DNA from: Stentor coeruleus
Taxonomy: Eukaryota; Ciliophora; Heterotrichea; Heterotrichida; Stentoridae
DNA: 64,000 nucleotides
NCBI GenBank assembly: GCA_001970955.1
Contig: MPUH01000066.1
Location: 59,657 to 123,656, forward strand
Direction of reading: 5' to 3'
This document shows, in pieces, positions 20,621 through 30,495 of the stretch. The translations under genes were made by a program, and so were the position numbers. Position 1 is the first letter of the stretch; each line of letters starts with the position of its first letter. The notes below the pieces were generated by a model. It was given only the letters and a program-made list of their open reading frames with translations. It was not told the DNA's origin and did no database searches.

Positions 20621-21613
20621 ATGTCAAGCAGAAGATTATGCTTAAACCTCCCCCTAGCATCGAAATATTCTTCTGAAAGACCAAGTTCAGAACGTCCATC
20701 ATCTCGAACCGACAAACTAGTTGAAGCATCTTTCTCTAGTGACATTCCTCAAGAAGGAGACACCCCAAAACTAATCACTTCAAGTTCATTTAAAACCTTA
20801 GCATCAGTAGGTAAGCTTAAAGATATCATGCAAAAAACCTCAGAAAAACTGAAAAGTATATCCAATCGACCTTCTCATACACCTGGACTAACTTCTCTTT
20901 CAAACAACCAAAGTAGAAACGAGTCGTATAGAACATCACAACTTGAAGGCCAGGAAAGGTCGTCTGAGCTTATAAAACTTCGTCGTGAAGTCCGCATACT
21001 TGAGATGGAAAAGTAATTTCTAAATAGAAAAGAACTAGAAAATACTAACAAAAAACTTCAAGACTCATTATCAAGTTGTAAAGAATCTTCTACAATGTCA
21101 GATGATAGTAGTAGTGGTTTACAAAGATATGGCAAGTTTATAATCTCAGCTATAAAAGATGATCCTATAGCATATGGAGCTTTTAAAGATATTTTTGGTT
21201 CTGAAGAAGGTTTTATGATGAAAACCAACTCTGATAATTTGTCCCCTTTGACTTTTGGCTTAATGCAATTTGTCTTAGAAGTTCTAGGAAGACCAGCAAG
21301 GTATAGTGCTGAGGCTTGTTTACAAACAATTGGTCGAAGAAGTAATATGAGTCCATGTTCACCTATTGGAACAAAATCTCCTGAAGAAGCTTATACTAGG
21401 ATATATAACGAGACTCAAAACATAACAGATTCAATCAATGCCCATAGAGAAAAAATACAAAAGATATATCAAAATGTTAAACAAACAGTTGAAATCTCAA
21501 GAAACTACTCATCATCACCAACATTGTCTAGACCACATAGTTCAGCTAGTTCATCTCATTATAATTATGAAAAACCAATGACTTATCTACCTTTGTTCCA
21601 AAAGGATAATTAA
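20621..21613 (+). CDS. Coiled-coil protein (325 aa, one 15-nt intron)
   Basis: The exons 20621-21012 and 21028-21613 are joined across a 15-nt intron that would otherwise stop translation at 21013-21018. The N-terminal about 110 residues are Ser/Arg/Thr-rich and probably disordered. A coiled coil spans the splice site (SELIKLRREVRILEMEKK, continuing ELENTNKKLQDSLSS). The C-terminal half has a compact segment (about 165-235, RYGKFIISAIKDDPIAYGAF) and then a short second coil and a Ser-rich tail. The continuity of the coiled coil across the junction is strong support for the intron. The function is unknown; a cytoskeletal role is only a guess. Confidence 0.8.
21013..21027 (+). other. 15-nt intron
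   Basis: GTAATTTCTAAATAG. It carries an in-frame TAA. Removing it fuses two halves of one coiled coil. Confidence 0.9.
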
Positions 21614-21664
21614 CTTAATATTATCAAAATACCTTATAAGTACATCTAAAACGGTAACTTAATA

Positions 21665-22168
21665 ATGAAATCCTATTTGCTGATAGCGATTATGCTTTGT
21701 GTCGTCACTGCTCGTCCTGAAGTTTTTAAGTCACAATTCTTATCTTTGAAGCTTAGTGATGATAGAAATGGTGATGGGAAAATCACATATGATGAAGTAG
21801 ACCCACCTGCAGGACATGGACTTCCTGAGTTTTCTATGCCTGTTGAAGATATGACTGCAGCGCAGTTAGAAAAAGAAATCAATGATTGGAAGATGTCTGA
21901 AGCTTCAGCTGAAGATGAGTTCTATTCACAGACTGAAGGAGCGATTTCTCAAGCTATGCAAGATATAAAAGCTTGTGAGGAAATTCCAAATCCAGAAGAA
22001 AGAAAAGCGTGTATTGATGAAGCTCAAGATACAATTGATGGGATTAATGATATGATTTCAGATTTACAGACTGAACATGCTATTGAGGAAGAAGTTTTTG
22101 ATGCGGCTATGGATGAGGAACTTGAGATGAAAAGAGCTAGGGAAGCGGCTGCTTTGTTGGTTAATTAG
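21665..22168 (+). CDS. Small secreted EF-hand protein (167 aa)
   Basis: It begins with a signal peptide (MKSYLLIAIMLCVVTARPEV). One clear EF-hand loop follows (DDRNGDGKITYDEV, about residues 33-46), with Asp/Asn/Asp and a final Glu/Asp-type ligand pattern. The rest is very acidic and Ala/Glu-rich helix, with one Cys pair (KACEEIPNPEERKACIDEAQ) that could form a disulfide. Likely a lumenal or secreted Ca2+-binding protein, for example in secretory granules or alveoli; that location is an inference. It starts 51 bp after the preceding gene on the same strand. Confidence 0.75.
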   Translation: MKSYLLIAIMLCVVTARPEVFKSQFLSLKLSDDRNGDGKITYDEVDPPAGHGLPEFSMPVEDMTAAQLEKEINDWKMSEASAEDEFYSQTEGAISQAMQDIKACEEIPNPEERKACIDEAQDTIDGINDMISDLQTEHAIEEEVFDAAMDEELEMKRAREAAALLVN

Positions 22169-22375
22169 ATAGATAATATAACAAATTAAGCAGTTAGATT
22201 GGGTTTTTGGTTGTTTGAGTTGTGGAATTGAGATGCTTTTTTGGAATAAAGGATGAATGCATTTTTTTTTTTGAGGGATTTGATGCTTTATGTTAAAATA
22301 CATATAATAGTGTAGGATTATGCATATCTTTTAAGCATTATTTTTTAAACTAAGATACTATGTTATAAATATAAA

Positions 22376-22864
22376 ATGACTCAATATCCGAATTGGAGCC
22401 AAATGAGCATGCTACCTAATTCTTTATTAGAAGATGATGAAATAGTAAATGTTACATGGGATGATCTAAGACTGAGATGGAATCCTGAAAGAACTCCATT
22501 TATATCATCGATTTTCTGGAAAGCAGCATTAAATGCTTTAAATATACCTATTAATGAAGTTCATCTAGGTCTTAGTATTGGGCTTCTTAAACCCCCATTC
22601 TCTGATTGTAATCTAAGTATTATTCAAGAAAACACAAAAGCTCATACTTTGATTGTCCAAGTTACTAGTCCTATTAAAGATCGGGCAATGAAAGTTTCTG
22701 ATATGACTGGAGATGCTATATGTAGTGTTCATCCAAAGGTTATATCAAATTATCCACTTCAAGAAGGTAGTGTACTAGCGCTTAAGGATATTACAATTCT
22801 CCCAGGGAAAATTTTAAACTTGACTGAATCGAATATACTCAAAATTTTTACGTATTCTGATTAG
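22376..22864 (+). CDS. Short HROB-like OB-fold protein (162 aa)
   Basis: Residues about 88-160 match the OB-fold pattern of homologous recombination OB-fold proteins (HROB/C17orf53, DUF4539): a hydrophobic strand (TLIVQVTSP), then VSDMTGDAICSVHPKVISNY, then LQEGSVLALKDITILP, then LNLTESNILKIFT. In the family this corresponds to 'D-P-T-G-E-I-x-x-T-V-H', 'L-K-P-G-S-V-L-x-L-K-x-v' and 'L-N-I-T-x-x-N-I-x-x-i'. HROB recruits and stimulates the MCM8-MCM9 helicase in recombination. The protein is much shorter than animal HROB; only about 85 residues precede the OB fold (DDLRLRWNPERTPFISSIFW). Motif agreement is good, but no search was run. Confidence 0.65.
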   Translation: MTQYPNWSQMSMLPNSLLEDDEIVNVTWDDLRLRWNPERTPFISSIFWKAALNALNIPINEVHLGLSIGLLKPPFSDCNLSIIQENTKAHTLIVQVTSPIKDRAMKVSDMTGDAICSVHPKVISNYPLQEGSVLALKDITILPGKILNLTESNILKIFTYSD

Positions 22865-23627
22865 TAAATAAAATGTTGTGAAATTTAAGTAAATTACAGG
22901 GATAATGGGAAGATTAATAATTTTGTAAAGATTTTGTGTATGCATTAATTTAGAAGAGTTATAAAAAAATATATTAGTAGAGAGGTAATGTTTATATGAT
23001 TGGATATATATTTTATTATAGAAAATGTTTTTTTAAGGCTTATGTAATAATATATATATACTAAGGGTGCTTATATGCATAATAATTGAAGGAAGTATAC
23101 AAACTCCTAAACAAATTCAACTATAATACTTTTTAGCAAGTTAACTCTACCATTAAAAACTTATCATTTATCATAACTTTATTAACATAATCACCATAAA
23201 TTCATAATCTCAATACACTAAATCATAAAATTACTTTAAATTCCTATATTTAAATTCTTATAATAACCTAAAATGGGTAATAAAATACACAGCATTTCTC
23301 TAAAAAAATGACCTTTATTTATAGTAACAAAATCAAATTAATAATCTTCCAAATAGAAAAAAAAATTCTCTTTGACTTCATAATAAATTCCAATTCAAGC
23401 TAAATTACTTCCTAGAAACTCATCCGCCAGTCATATTATCCATTAAAACCTCAACCTTAATCAAATATCTCAATTATTCCCACTTAAGCTTTTCATAAAA
23501 TTCTATAATTTCTATAATAATTTTATCTAAATTAAAAACTAGAAGTATCTTACAACCTATGAACCATTCTCCAAATAAAAAATTTCGCTATTTCTCATAA
23601 AATATCTATAAAACTAATGACTTATTT
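22865..23627. other. Intergenic between convergent genes, no gene seen
   Basis: 22865-23070 is G-rich and C-poor, then 23100-23627 is C-rich and G-poor on the plus strand. This is the pattern expected for two converging 3' flanks. No ORF or RNA gene. Confidence 0.6.
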
Positions 23628-24110
23628 CTAATAATTACTGCTAAGCAAACGTTTAAATTCATCAAAGTCGATAGTATGATTTTGGTCTTCATCTATTTCT
23701 TCTATGAGTTTTTCTATATCAATAGTCATCTCAAACTGGTGTCTTATAACATTTATTAATTTTTCAGTGTCTATAATCCCTGTTTTATCTTTATTTCCAC
23801 CCATCGCGACAAATGCATCAACTATTTAGACGATACTTAAATCCTCTTCATCATCTCTGTCATGAGCTTTTTGGTTTTTTTCATAAACTTTCAGGAACTC
23901 ATAAAATTCAATTTTCCCTGTATTGTTTTCATCAACTTCATTGATCATGGAAAATAGTTCTTCTTCTGTAGGCTTTTGTCCCATCTCTATATAAGATTTA
24001 CGTTCTAATACGACTCTTAGTTCAAAGCGGTCGATTCGCCCTGTTCCATCTTTGTCAAATTGGCTGAAAATACTTTTGCACTTAGAGATTTGGTCTTCGT
24101 TCAAGATCAT
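23628..24110 (-). CDS. Four-EF-hand protein, outer-arm dynein light chain (LC4)-like candidate (155 aa)
   Basis: Exons 24110-23837 and 23821-23628 are joined over a 15-nt intron. EF1 (SQFDKDGTGRIDRFEL) and EF2 (NEVDENNTGKIEFYEF) lie in exon 1. EF3 (GGNKDKTGIIDTEKL, with an inserted residue at the loop start) and EF4 (EEIDEDQNHTIDFDEF) lie in exon 2. The phrases DAFVAMGG, TEKLINVI and MTIDIEKLIEEID are reminiscent of the axonemal calmodulin-like light chain LC4 rather than calmodulin or centrin. The role would be Ca2+ sensing at ciliary outer dynein arms. EF-hand identity is secure; the LC4 assignment is tentative. Just upstream lies a scaffold-join duplication. Confidence 0.75.
23822..23836 (-). 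other. 15-nt intron in the EF-hand gene
   Basis: Coding strand GTATCGTCTAAATAG. It includes an in-frame TAA. Removal yields DLIDAFVAMGG and two further EF-hands. Confidence 0.9.
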
Positions 24111-24111
24111 A

Positions 24112-24208
24112 TTTATAATCCATATTTAATCTTATTCATATCAACTATTTAGCAAAACANTTTATAATCCATATTTAATCTTATTCATATCAACTATTTA
24201 GCAAAACA
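24112..24208. repeat. Scaffold join: 48-bp duplication around a single N
   Basis: 24112-24159 and 24161-24208 are the same 48 bases on either side of the N at 24160. This is the signature of two overlapping contig ends placed side by side rather than a biological repeat. Confidence 0.9.
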
Positions 24209-24733
24209 TCGAAGATAAAAACTATTAAATTTGGTTTTGAAGTTATTATAAGATAGACTAAAAGTGTATTATACTTTATGGTTATTGATAAAATACTTTG
24301 GAGATTCTTGTCATAAAAATGGATTTTATGATAATAGTAATTATATGTTTTGATTACTTGATATTGAAGAATATAATAAAATATGAAAGGATTTAATTAT
24401 AAAAAATATTCTTATATGGAAAATAAGTCTTTATTTTCCTAAGATCTTAAAAATAATCAGTATTGATAATATATTCAAATAATATACTAACTTATTATAT
24501 TATCAACTATATAAAATAAAGTAATCCTTCTTATCCTATATAAAAAACAGCACCAAAAATCGACAATTATTATATATTTTAATTAACTTAAAAATACCCT
24601 AATCTTACTGTAACCTATTCACTATAAAAACATCATAAAGTCATTATTTTCTCCATAAGACATCCACATCTTAAATTCACAAAATTCCAGCTTATAAAAT
24701 ACAACTTTCTTCACTATACCTTTATTATATAAA
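24209..24733. other. Intergenic, no gene seen
   Basis: G-rich to about 24450, then C-rich up to the plus-strand start at 24734, consistent with two divergent 5' flanks. Nothing else seen. Confidence 0.55.
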
Positions 24734-25369
24734 ATGGACTTAAACAGCTTTAGTAGTTGGTCATCTCAGCCTTGTGCCCAAGAACCTAAAGCAAAAATCA
24801 GTCACTTCCCTTCAAGGTCCAAAAAAGCAAGCCTAGAAAATTTCAAAGAATCACTTCTAAGCTCATTATACACCATAAAACCTCAACAAACCAAGCTTTC
24901 AAAAGCTTATAACTCAGCATCTAATTTCAATCAATATCAAAACATGAAAGATTTTCGTACTACTTCTGGGTATAAAACAAGAAACTCACCTTCTAATGAT
25001 ATAGGGAAATTAAATAAGATCCCTAGTTATGAGTATTTTGATAAAGTTGTAAGGAGGAAAAATAACTATACTTTACCTTCTGAAGAAAGAAAAGAGGATA
25101 AAGAAAAACTTTTTTTTGGATATAAAAGAGATGATAATAGGAGAGAATATTGTTTTACAGAAAGGGAAAAAGATTATAGGTTTAATAATTATAGAGATGA
25201 TAGGGAGAAAAGATATGAAAATATAGGCTTGAATGAAGTTATTGGGATTGGGGTTTTATATAGGGCGACTGGAGTTGTTAAAAAACAAGGGCTTAATGAC
25301 CTACCTTTGAATTATAAAAATCAATTAAAGGAGTTTTGTAATGAAGTTTTATCTCAGTCAAGTAATTAA
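24734..25369 (+). CDS. Hypothetical basic protein (211 aa)
   Basis: The protein is intact and intronless, with a Ser/Lys-rich N-terminal half and a strongly charged middle (EERKEDKEKLFFGYKRDDNR). A more ordered C-terminus contains IGIGVLYRATGVVKK and NYKNQLKEFCNEVLSQ. There is no signal peptide, membrane segment or known domain. The gene starts after a typical G-poor 5' flank and ends TAA before a C-poor 3' flank, which supports a real gene. The function is unknown. Confidence 0.65.
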   Translation: MDLNSFSSWSSQPCAQEPKAKISHFPSRSKKASLENFKESLLSSLYTIKPQQTKLSKAYNSASNFNQYQNMKDFRTTSGYKTRNSPSNDIGKLNKIPSYEYFDKVVRRKNNYTLPSEERKEDKEKLFFGYKRDDNRREYCFTEREKDYRFNNYRDDREKRYENIGLNEVIGIGVLYRATGVVKKQGLNDLPLNYKNQLKEFCNEVLSQSSN

Positions 25370-25881
25370 AACTTTTGGTTATTGGGAATTAATTTGATAA
25401 AGATTTTTGGTTGTTTTTGATTGATGGATTTTTAGATCTAGGCTTTGATATATAAAAATTATGTTAGATTTTAATATAAAGATTGGTTTAATAATAATCT
25501 TAGAAGCTATTGGGATAATTATATTTATAAATTTATTTGTATAGATTTGTGTAAGTATTATGATAAAATATGTTGAAGAAAAATTTAGATTTTTTTGTAT
25601 GGGAATTATTAGAAGTTCTATATTTTTAATATCCTTAGTGTGCAAATATCAAAATATGAAAAAGTTAAGTTTTTTATAAAAGAAAAGGCATATTTAGAAA
25701 AGCTGTGATTGTCTTATTTATATATATTTTTTGATTTTCATGAAACTAAAGGAGAATAGGTACACAAAAAATAGCTCATGTCCAAATTTATCAATTATTA
25801 CAGCATATCATCACACTTATCTTCAATTTATAATAAAATCCCCGTTAAAAATATCATCCAAAAACTCTTTTGGATAAGAAA
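25370..25881. other. Intergenic, no intact gene
   Basis: 25370-25780 is C-poor 3' flank. A minus-strand frame at 25379-25645 is low-complexity Ile/Asn-rich and rejected. A weak coding remnant begins near 25882. Confidence 0.55.
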
Positions 25882-26174
25882 GAATTAAGCCTGAATTACA
25901 ATAAGCTCGCATCCTCGAGAAAACAGCTGATTTTATCTATTTAAAAGTCTTAAATTCTTTAGTGAATACCTAGATAAAATATCTTCAACTACTTACGAAT
26001 CTAAAAGTTTTAGATATCCCAGAAAATCGTATCGAAGTGCTGATACACTTAATTAAAAAACATGAAAAATCTTTAAAAAACTTCAAAGCTCCAAAAACGA
26101 GTTCACAAAATGAACCATGCTTCTCATCTCTATCCAAACATTCCTGCAAAAAAAAATTATTAAGATCTATTTAA
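25882..26174 (+). pseudogene. Leucine-rich-repeat gene fragment, decayed
   Basis: Protein-like plus-strand sequence with LRR character: LSLNYNKLA, then after a one-base frame change FIYLKVLNSLVNT, an in-frame TAG, then YLQLLTNLKVLDIPENRIEV. The last frame runs through a Ser/Lys-rich tail to TAA near 26174. No intact start is visible. A frame change and a stop in about 100 codons indicate a pseudogene remnant. A 15-nt intron does not explain the breaks. Confidence 0.55.
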
Positions 26175-26238
26175 TGCTTATTATAAGTATTTTAAATTAA
26201 TATTTTATAGCATAGAAAATAATAAGTTATAAACAAGC

Positions 26239-28842
26239 ATGTTTAAATGTTCAGAATGTTACAAAAAACCTATTCAGCAATGTAATAGTTGTAATGGGAA
26301 ACTCTTATGTAAAGTGTGCTCTTACAATCATCTTGAAGAACATCAAAAACTTGATAAATTTGTCAACTTTGGTCCACCTATCATCAAGATACCCTTAGAT
26401 AAGATTTCAAGTCTAAAAGTAAGCTTAAAAGAATTTATATGCAATATTAGAAAACAGAAAACTGATATATTAAGAGCTGCATCTAAAACAGCCTATAGAA
26501 TCGAAGAATTAGTTAGAGACTCATATGAACAACTTGATAAAATGATAAATAAATATACTGAACTTTTAAAGATGAATGAGTTTGAGGGACAAGATATAGA
26601 AATTATTGAAGAACTACTTAGTAAAAACATTAGATTTAAGAGTCCTAAATTTTCAAATATTAAAGGAGTTCTTACTAAGAATTTTAAAGTAAATAAAGTC
26701 CAAGATCGAAAAATTGATAAAGACATAATAAAATTAGAATACAATTTGCTAATAGAAGGTCACACAAGCGATATCACAAGCATTGCCATAATGAATAAAA
26801 GTCAATTTTTTATCTCAGGATCTCTTGACAAAACCCTTAGAATTTGGTCCCTTCCCGATAAAAGACAAGAATGCATACTTGAGGGTCATTCAGATTGTGT
26901 AAAATGTATAGCAATAACAAGTGATGATAACTATGCAGTATCAGGGTCATCAGATAAGACTATTATAGTATGGAATCTTCATAAGAAAAAACAAGAACTA
27001 ATACTTGAAGGTCACAAAGATACTATAAGCAGTGTAGGAATAGGCAAAAATAATGAAATTATTGTCTCAGGGTCTGATGATAAGACAATAATGATATGGA
27101 ATTTCAGTAATAGAAAATGTGAAGCTGTACTTAAAGGTCATACTAGTTTTGTTAAAAGTATCGCAATATCAAATGATAATAAATTTATCATCTCAGGATC
27201 GTGGGATAAAACTATTATTATATGGAATTTATATAAAAAAAAACAAAAAACTAAGCTTGAAGCTCATTTAGGCCATATAGATTGTGTTGCAATAACATAT
27301 GATAATCAATATATTGTATCAGGGTCATGGGATCTTACTTTAAGAGTTTGGAACTTGAAAAAAAAGTGTTTGGAAACTGTGCTTGAAGGGCATTCAGATA
27401 GAGTTATCGATATTGCGGTAAGCAAAAACTGTAAAATTCTGGTCACTGGGTCTCTTGATAAAACTTTGAGAGTGTGGGATTTAGATATGAAAATAGCAGT
27501 GGCGGTTTTTGAAAATCAAGATAGTTTTCGCTGCTTGGCTATAAGTAATAACAATCAGTTTATAATAGCTGGGTCTGAAAAATGTGCTTTAGGGGTTTGG
27601 AATATAGCTGAAAGGAAAATTGAATTTTCTTTTGTTAATCATACTAATTATATTAATAGTGTTGAGGTCGTGAATAACAATCAATGTGCATCTGTATCAG
27701 ATAACGAAATGATTATTTGGGATTTAGAAGAAAGAAAACCAATTCAGTATTTTCCACTTTATTCAGTTTTAGCTATTAATAGAGATGGAAGTTTTTGCAT
27801 TACGAAATTAATTAATGAAAACAAAATATTTCAAGTGTGGAACATCAAAGAGAAACAACAAGAAGTGTTGTTTCAAGGCCATACTGATTCAATTAGCAGT
27901 ATAGTATTTACTAACAAAAACAATTTTATAGTCACTGGTTCGAATGATAAAACTATCAGACTTTGGAGTATTTCAAACAAAAATCAAGAGGCAATTTTTC
28001 AAGGTCACACAAATGAAGTATTAATTTTGCTTATAACAAGCAATGATCAGCACATTATTTCTGGCTCTCGAGATAAAACAATAAGAGTTTGGGATCTCTT
28101 CAAAAAGACCCAAGAAGCAGTTTTAGAAGGTCATTCTAGCTCAGTTTATAGCATTGCAATATCAAATAACAACGAATTTATTGTTTCAGGATCATATAAT
28201 GAGACAGTAAGGGTATGGAATTTACTTTTTAAAAGACAAGAAACAGTATTTATAGGACATAAAGGTGCAGTATGGAGTGTTGCAATTACTAGTGATAATT
28301 TATTTGCAGTTTCAAGTTCTAGGGATAAAACTGTAAGAGTTTGGAACCTTGAAAAAAAACGAATTGAGATTTTATTTAATGGACATACAGATTCAGTTTA
28401 TGATGTTATGATTAGTAATGATAATAAATATATCATTTCAAGAGCTGATGATAAATCTGTAAGGATATGGAATCTTATTGAAAAAAAGCAAGAATTTATG
28501 CTAAAAAGCCAATTTGGCAATGCTTATAAAGCTGATATAACAAATGATGGTAATTTTGTCGTAATAGGATTTACTAATAAAATATTGACTGTATTTAGGC
28601 TAATTGATGGGAAAATTGAACTGAATATTAACAATATTGATAATAATCGTTTCAATAGTTTTCTTAGTAGAAATGTGAATAAGATTTACCTTGCTAATGG
28701 TCTTGGTATTGCAACATTAAATATTATAAAAAGAACTATTAAAATTAAAATGCTTTTTGACATGGGATTCGGAATTTTTTTTGAGAATTGCCTTTTCCTC
28801 GAAGATAGAATTTTACCTAGTATCATTTATTCTCATAACTAA
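26239..28842 (+). CDS. B-box-like zinc finger / coiled coil / 14-WD40 protein (867 aa)
   Basis: The N-terminal module has Cys4, Cys7, Cys15, Cys18, Cys24, Cys27, His31 and His35 (MFKCSECYKKPIQQC...LLCKVCSYNHLEEH), a B-box-type zinc ligand pattern. Residues about 50-150 are helical and coiled-coil-like. From about 170 onward there are 14 WD repeats of about 42 residues (SGSxDKTxRxWxL), enough for two seven-bladed propellers. Blades 8 and 9 are degenerate (MIIWDLEERKPIQYF). There is no RING finger, so this is not a complete TRIM ligase. The domain order matches the inverted paralog at 30496-32973. A recognition scaffold role is inferred from the architecture. Confidence 0.88.
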   Translation: MFKCSECYKKPIQQCNSCNGKLLCKVCSYNHLEEHQKLDKFVNFGPPIIKIPLDKISSLKVSLKEFICNIRKQKTDILRAASKTAYRIEELVRDSYEQLDKMINKYTELLKMNEFEGQDIEIIEELLSKNIRFKSPKFSNIKGVLTKNFKVNKVQDRKIDKDIIKLEYNLLIEGHTSDITSIAIMNKSQFFISGSLDKTLRIWSLPDKRQECILEGHSDCVKCIAITSDDNYAVSGSSDKTIIVWNLHKKKQELILEGHKDTISSVGIGKNNEIIVSGSDDKTIMIWNFSNRKCEAVLKGHTSFVKSIAISNDNKFIISGSWDKTIIIWNLYKKKQKTKLEAHLGHIDCVAITYDNQYIVSGSWDLTLRVWNLKKKCLETVLEGHSDRVIDIAVSKNCKILVTGSLDKTLRVWDLDMKIAVAVFENQDSFRCLAISNNNQFIIAGSEKCALGVWNIAERKIEFSFVNHTNYINSVEVVNNNQCASVSDNEMIIWDLEERKPIQYFPLYSVLAINRDGSFCITKLINENKIFQVWNIKEKQQEVLFQGHTDSISSIVFTNKNNFIVTGSNDKTIRLWSISNKNQEAIFQGHTNEVLILLITSNDQHIISGSRDKTIRVWDLFKKTQEAVLEGHSSSVYSIAISNNNEFIVSGSYNETVRVWNLLFKRQETVFIGHKGAVWSVAITSDNLFAVSSSRDKTVRVWNLEKKRIEILFNGHTDSVYDVMISNDNKYIISRADDKSVRIWNLIEKKQEFMLKSQFGNAYKADITNDGNFVVIGFTNKILTVFRLIDGKIELNINNIDNNRFNSFLSRNVNKIYLANGLGIATLNIIKRTIKIKMLFDMGFGIFFENCLFLEDRILPSIIYSHN

Positions 28843-28899
28843 GCTTGATTAATAGAATGTTAAAAAGAATTTATTCAGTGATAATTCTAAAAATGCACA

Positions 28900-29228
28900 C
28901 AATTAAAAGGTATGCTGAGATGATGAACTCTTTTCATACTTAAGAGCATCAAAAGACAATTATTAATATGCACTTGAAAAAGTTATCAAGCTTCCAAATG
29001 TAAATTTAAAGAACTTATGGAAAGTATGTTTTAATCTTTAAAAACTATTGAAAATCGAAGAATAAAATATTAAAAAATGCTAATAAGCCTATCTTTAAAA
29101 TTAAAAATCTGGCTAAAGATGAGTATCAGTTTCTTGATAAAATTATTGAAAACTATAATAAGGTCTTGAATATCATTGAGCTTGTAAAAGAGGACCTAGA
29201 AAAGCTTAAAGAAATACATGATAAAAAT
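28900..29228 (+). pseudogene. Remnant of a third B-box/WD40 family gene (coiled-coil part)
   Basis: Directly after the intact paralog, broken frames encode LEKVIKLPNVNLKEL, then, after stops and a frame change, IFKIKNLAKDEYQFLDKIIE, ending in KLKEIHDKN and TAG. This parallels residues about 37-140 of the intact gene (RIEELVRDSYEQLDKMINKY). No zinc-finger module and no WD repeats remain. Confidence 0.6.
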
Positions 29229-29289
29229 TAGATATTTAAAAAATCAAAAATTCTTAGAATTAGTGGAAATCATGGTAAGAGTTGGTTTT

Positions 29290-30145
29290 CAAACCTTTTG
29301 CCAATGCCATTTATTTTGTTTCAAGGCTGTTTACCTTATTATCAAGTTCTTCAAAAAATTTTTCCAAGATTCCCGTCAATGTGGTTGATTCTAAACTTGC
29401 TAAAGTTTCTAAGGTTGATGTGCTTATTGGATTGTCTTCAATATGGCTTTTGTAACGGGATTGAATCCGAGGGTATTCCCATACTACTTAGATTGAAAGG
29501 CGTTTTTTGAGCATTTTTGTATCAGAGCTTTAGAGTCTTTGGATATCCCATTCCATTCTTTACCTGAAAAATTGACTCCCCACGTGAGATCTCGGAAAAA
29601 ATCTCTTACTTGGACTTCCTGTTGAAAGGAGGATGGCTACAGAGCATTATATATAAAATTGCCCTAAAGTTTCAAATATCGCATTTACAGTTAAATTCAC
29701 ATTATATAATCTTTTGGGCCACATAATAAGTTATACCTTTACACTTTTATTTAAATTTATCCCCATTAAGCTGTTGAACAAAAGCCAATTATCTTCAAAT
29801 AATCAGAATTTTTATATCTTTGTGTGCATATTGTCTTCGTGGATTTGTATAAGCCCAGATAAAATCTGAAACATATAATTTGTCGCTGTGCTTTCTGAAA
29901 AAGACTTACAGTTGATAATCCTTTCAAAAAGTTTTCCTGCTTGGAATAGCTCAGTTATAATATGGGTTTTTGATGTGTTTTCAATAGCTTCGACAATTTT
30001 ATAATGCTTGGGTGTGCTGAAACTCCCTTGGCTGATATTTCTTAGACTGAATAGGAATCTTTGATGATTTCATGAATTGAGCAGACAAAGTATTTACGGG
30101 AAATAGTAGAAATTATGTCAGAATTTTTTCGCTCAAGTTTCATAT
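29290..30145 (-). pseudogene. Decayed calcium-dependent-protein-kinase-like gene
   Basis: Minus-strand fragments in shifting frames follow the order of a CDPK kinase domain. They are IENTSKTHIITELFQAGKLF then ERIINCKSFSESTATNYMFQ (the GGELFDRII helix region), LSGLIQIHEDNMH leading to a broken HRD region, YYVAQKII (YYxAPEVI), CKCDI, AILYIMLCSHPPFNRKS (P+1 loop/helix F region) and VNFSGKEWNGISKDSKALIQ (the VxFxGKEWxxIS segment). Several stops and indels interrupt it, and the EF-hand half is absent. The intact relative is at 41129-42532. It lies between the two inverted B-box/WD40 genes. Confidence 0.7.
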
Positions 30146-30495
30146 CTTGATTGTATCGAGGGTTTATTTAATGTTTAGAGTTAAGATTAAGTCTTTTATG
30201 TTGTCACTGACAAAATCTTACTATTGTTCAATATTGATGCTTGGGGTATTCTCTTTGATGTCTTTACGGATTTGCTTTAGTTGATCTGCTTGCTCGGTAA
30301 TAGCAAAATGAATTTTTGTAGTTTTCTTTTAGGGACTCAGTGATATGCATCTGAATGATAAAAACACGAAATAATATAACTTAATAAAAATGCATTTATT
30401 TTTGTTGATTGCTCGTATTTTAAACAAAGAGTTTAAGTATTTAATAATATTTTAAGTATTGAAATAAATTTATATCCATATAGACTAATTATCTC

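Noticed and set aside
22064-22303. Minus-strand 79-codon ORF
   Set aside because: Overlaps the 3' end of the secreted EF-hand gene and its C-poor flank; low-complexity composition.
25379-25645. Minus-strand 88-codon Ile/Asn-rich ORF
   Set aside because: Explained by the C-poor 3' flank of the plus-strand gene; no signal, domain or start context.
29298-29510. Plus-strand 70-codon hydrophobic ORF
   Set aside because: It is the reverse strand of the decayed CDPK kinase sequence, which gives a far better explanation.
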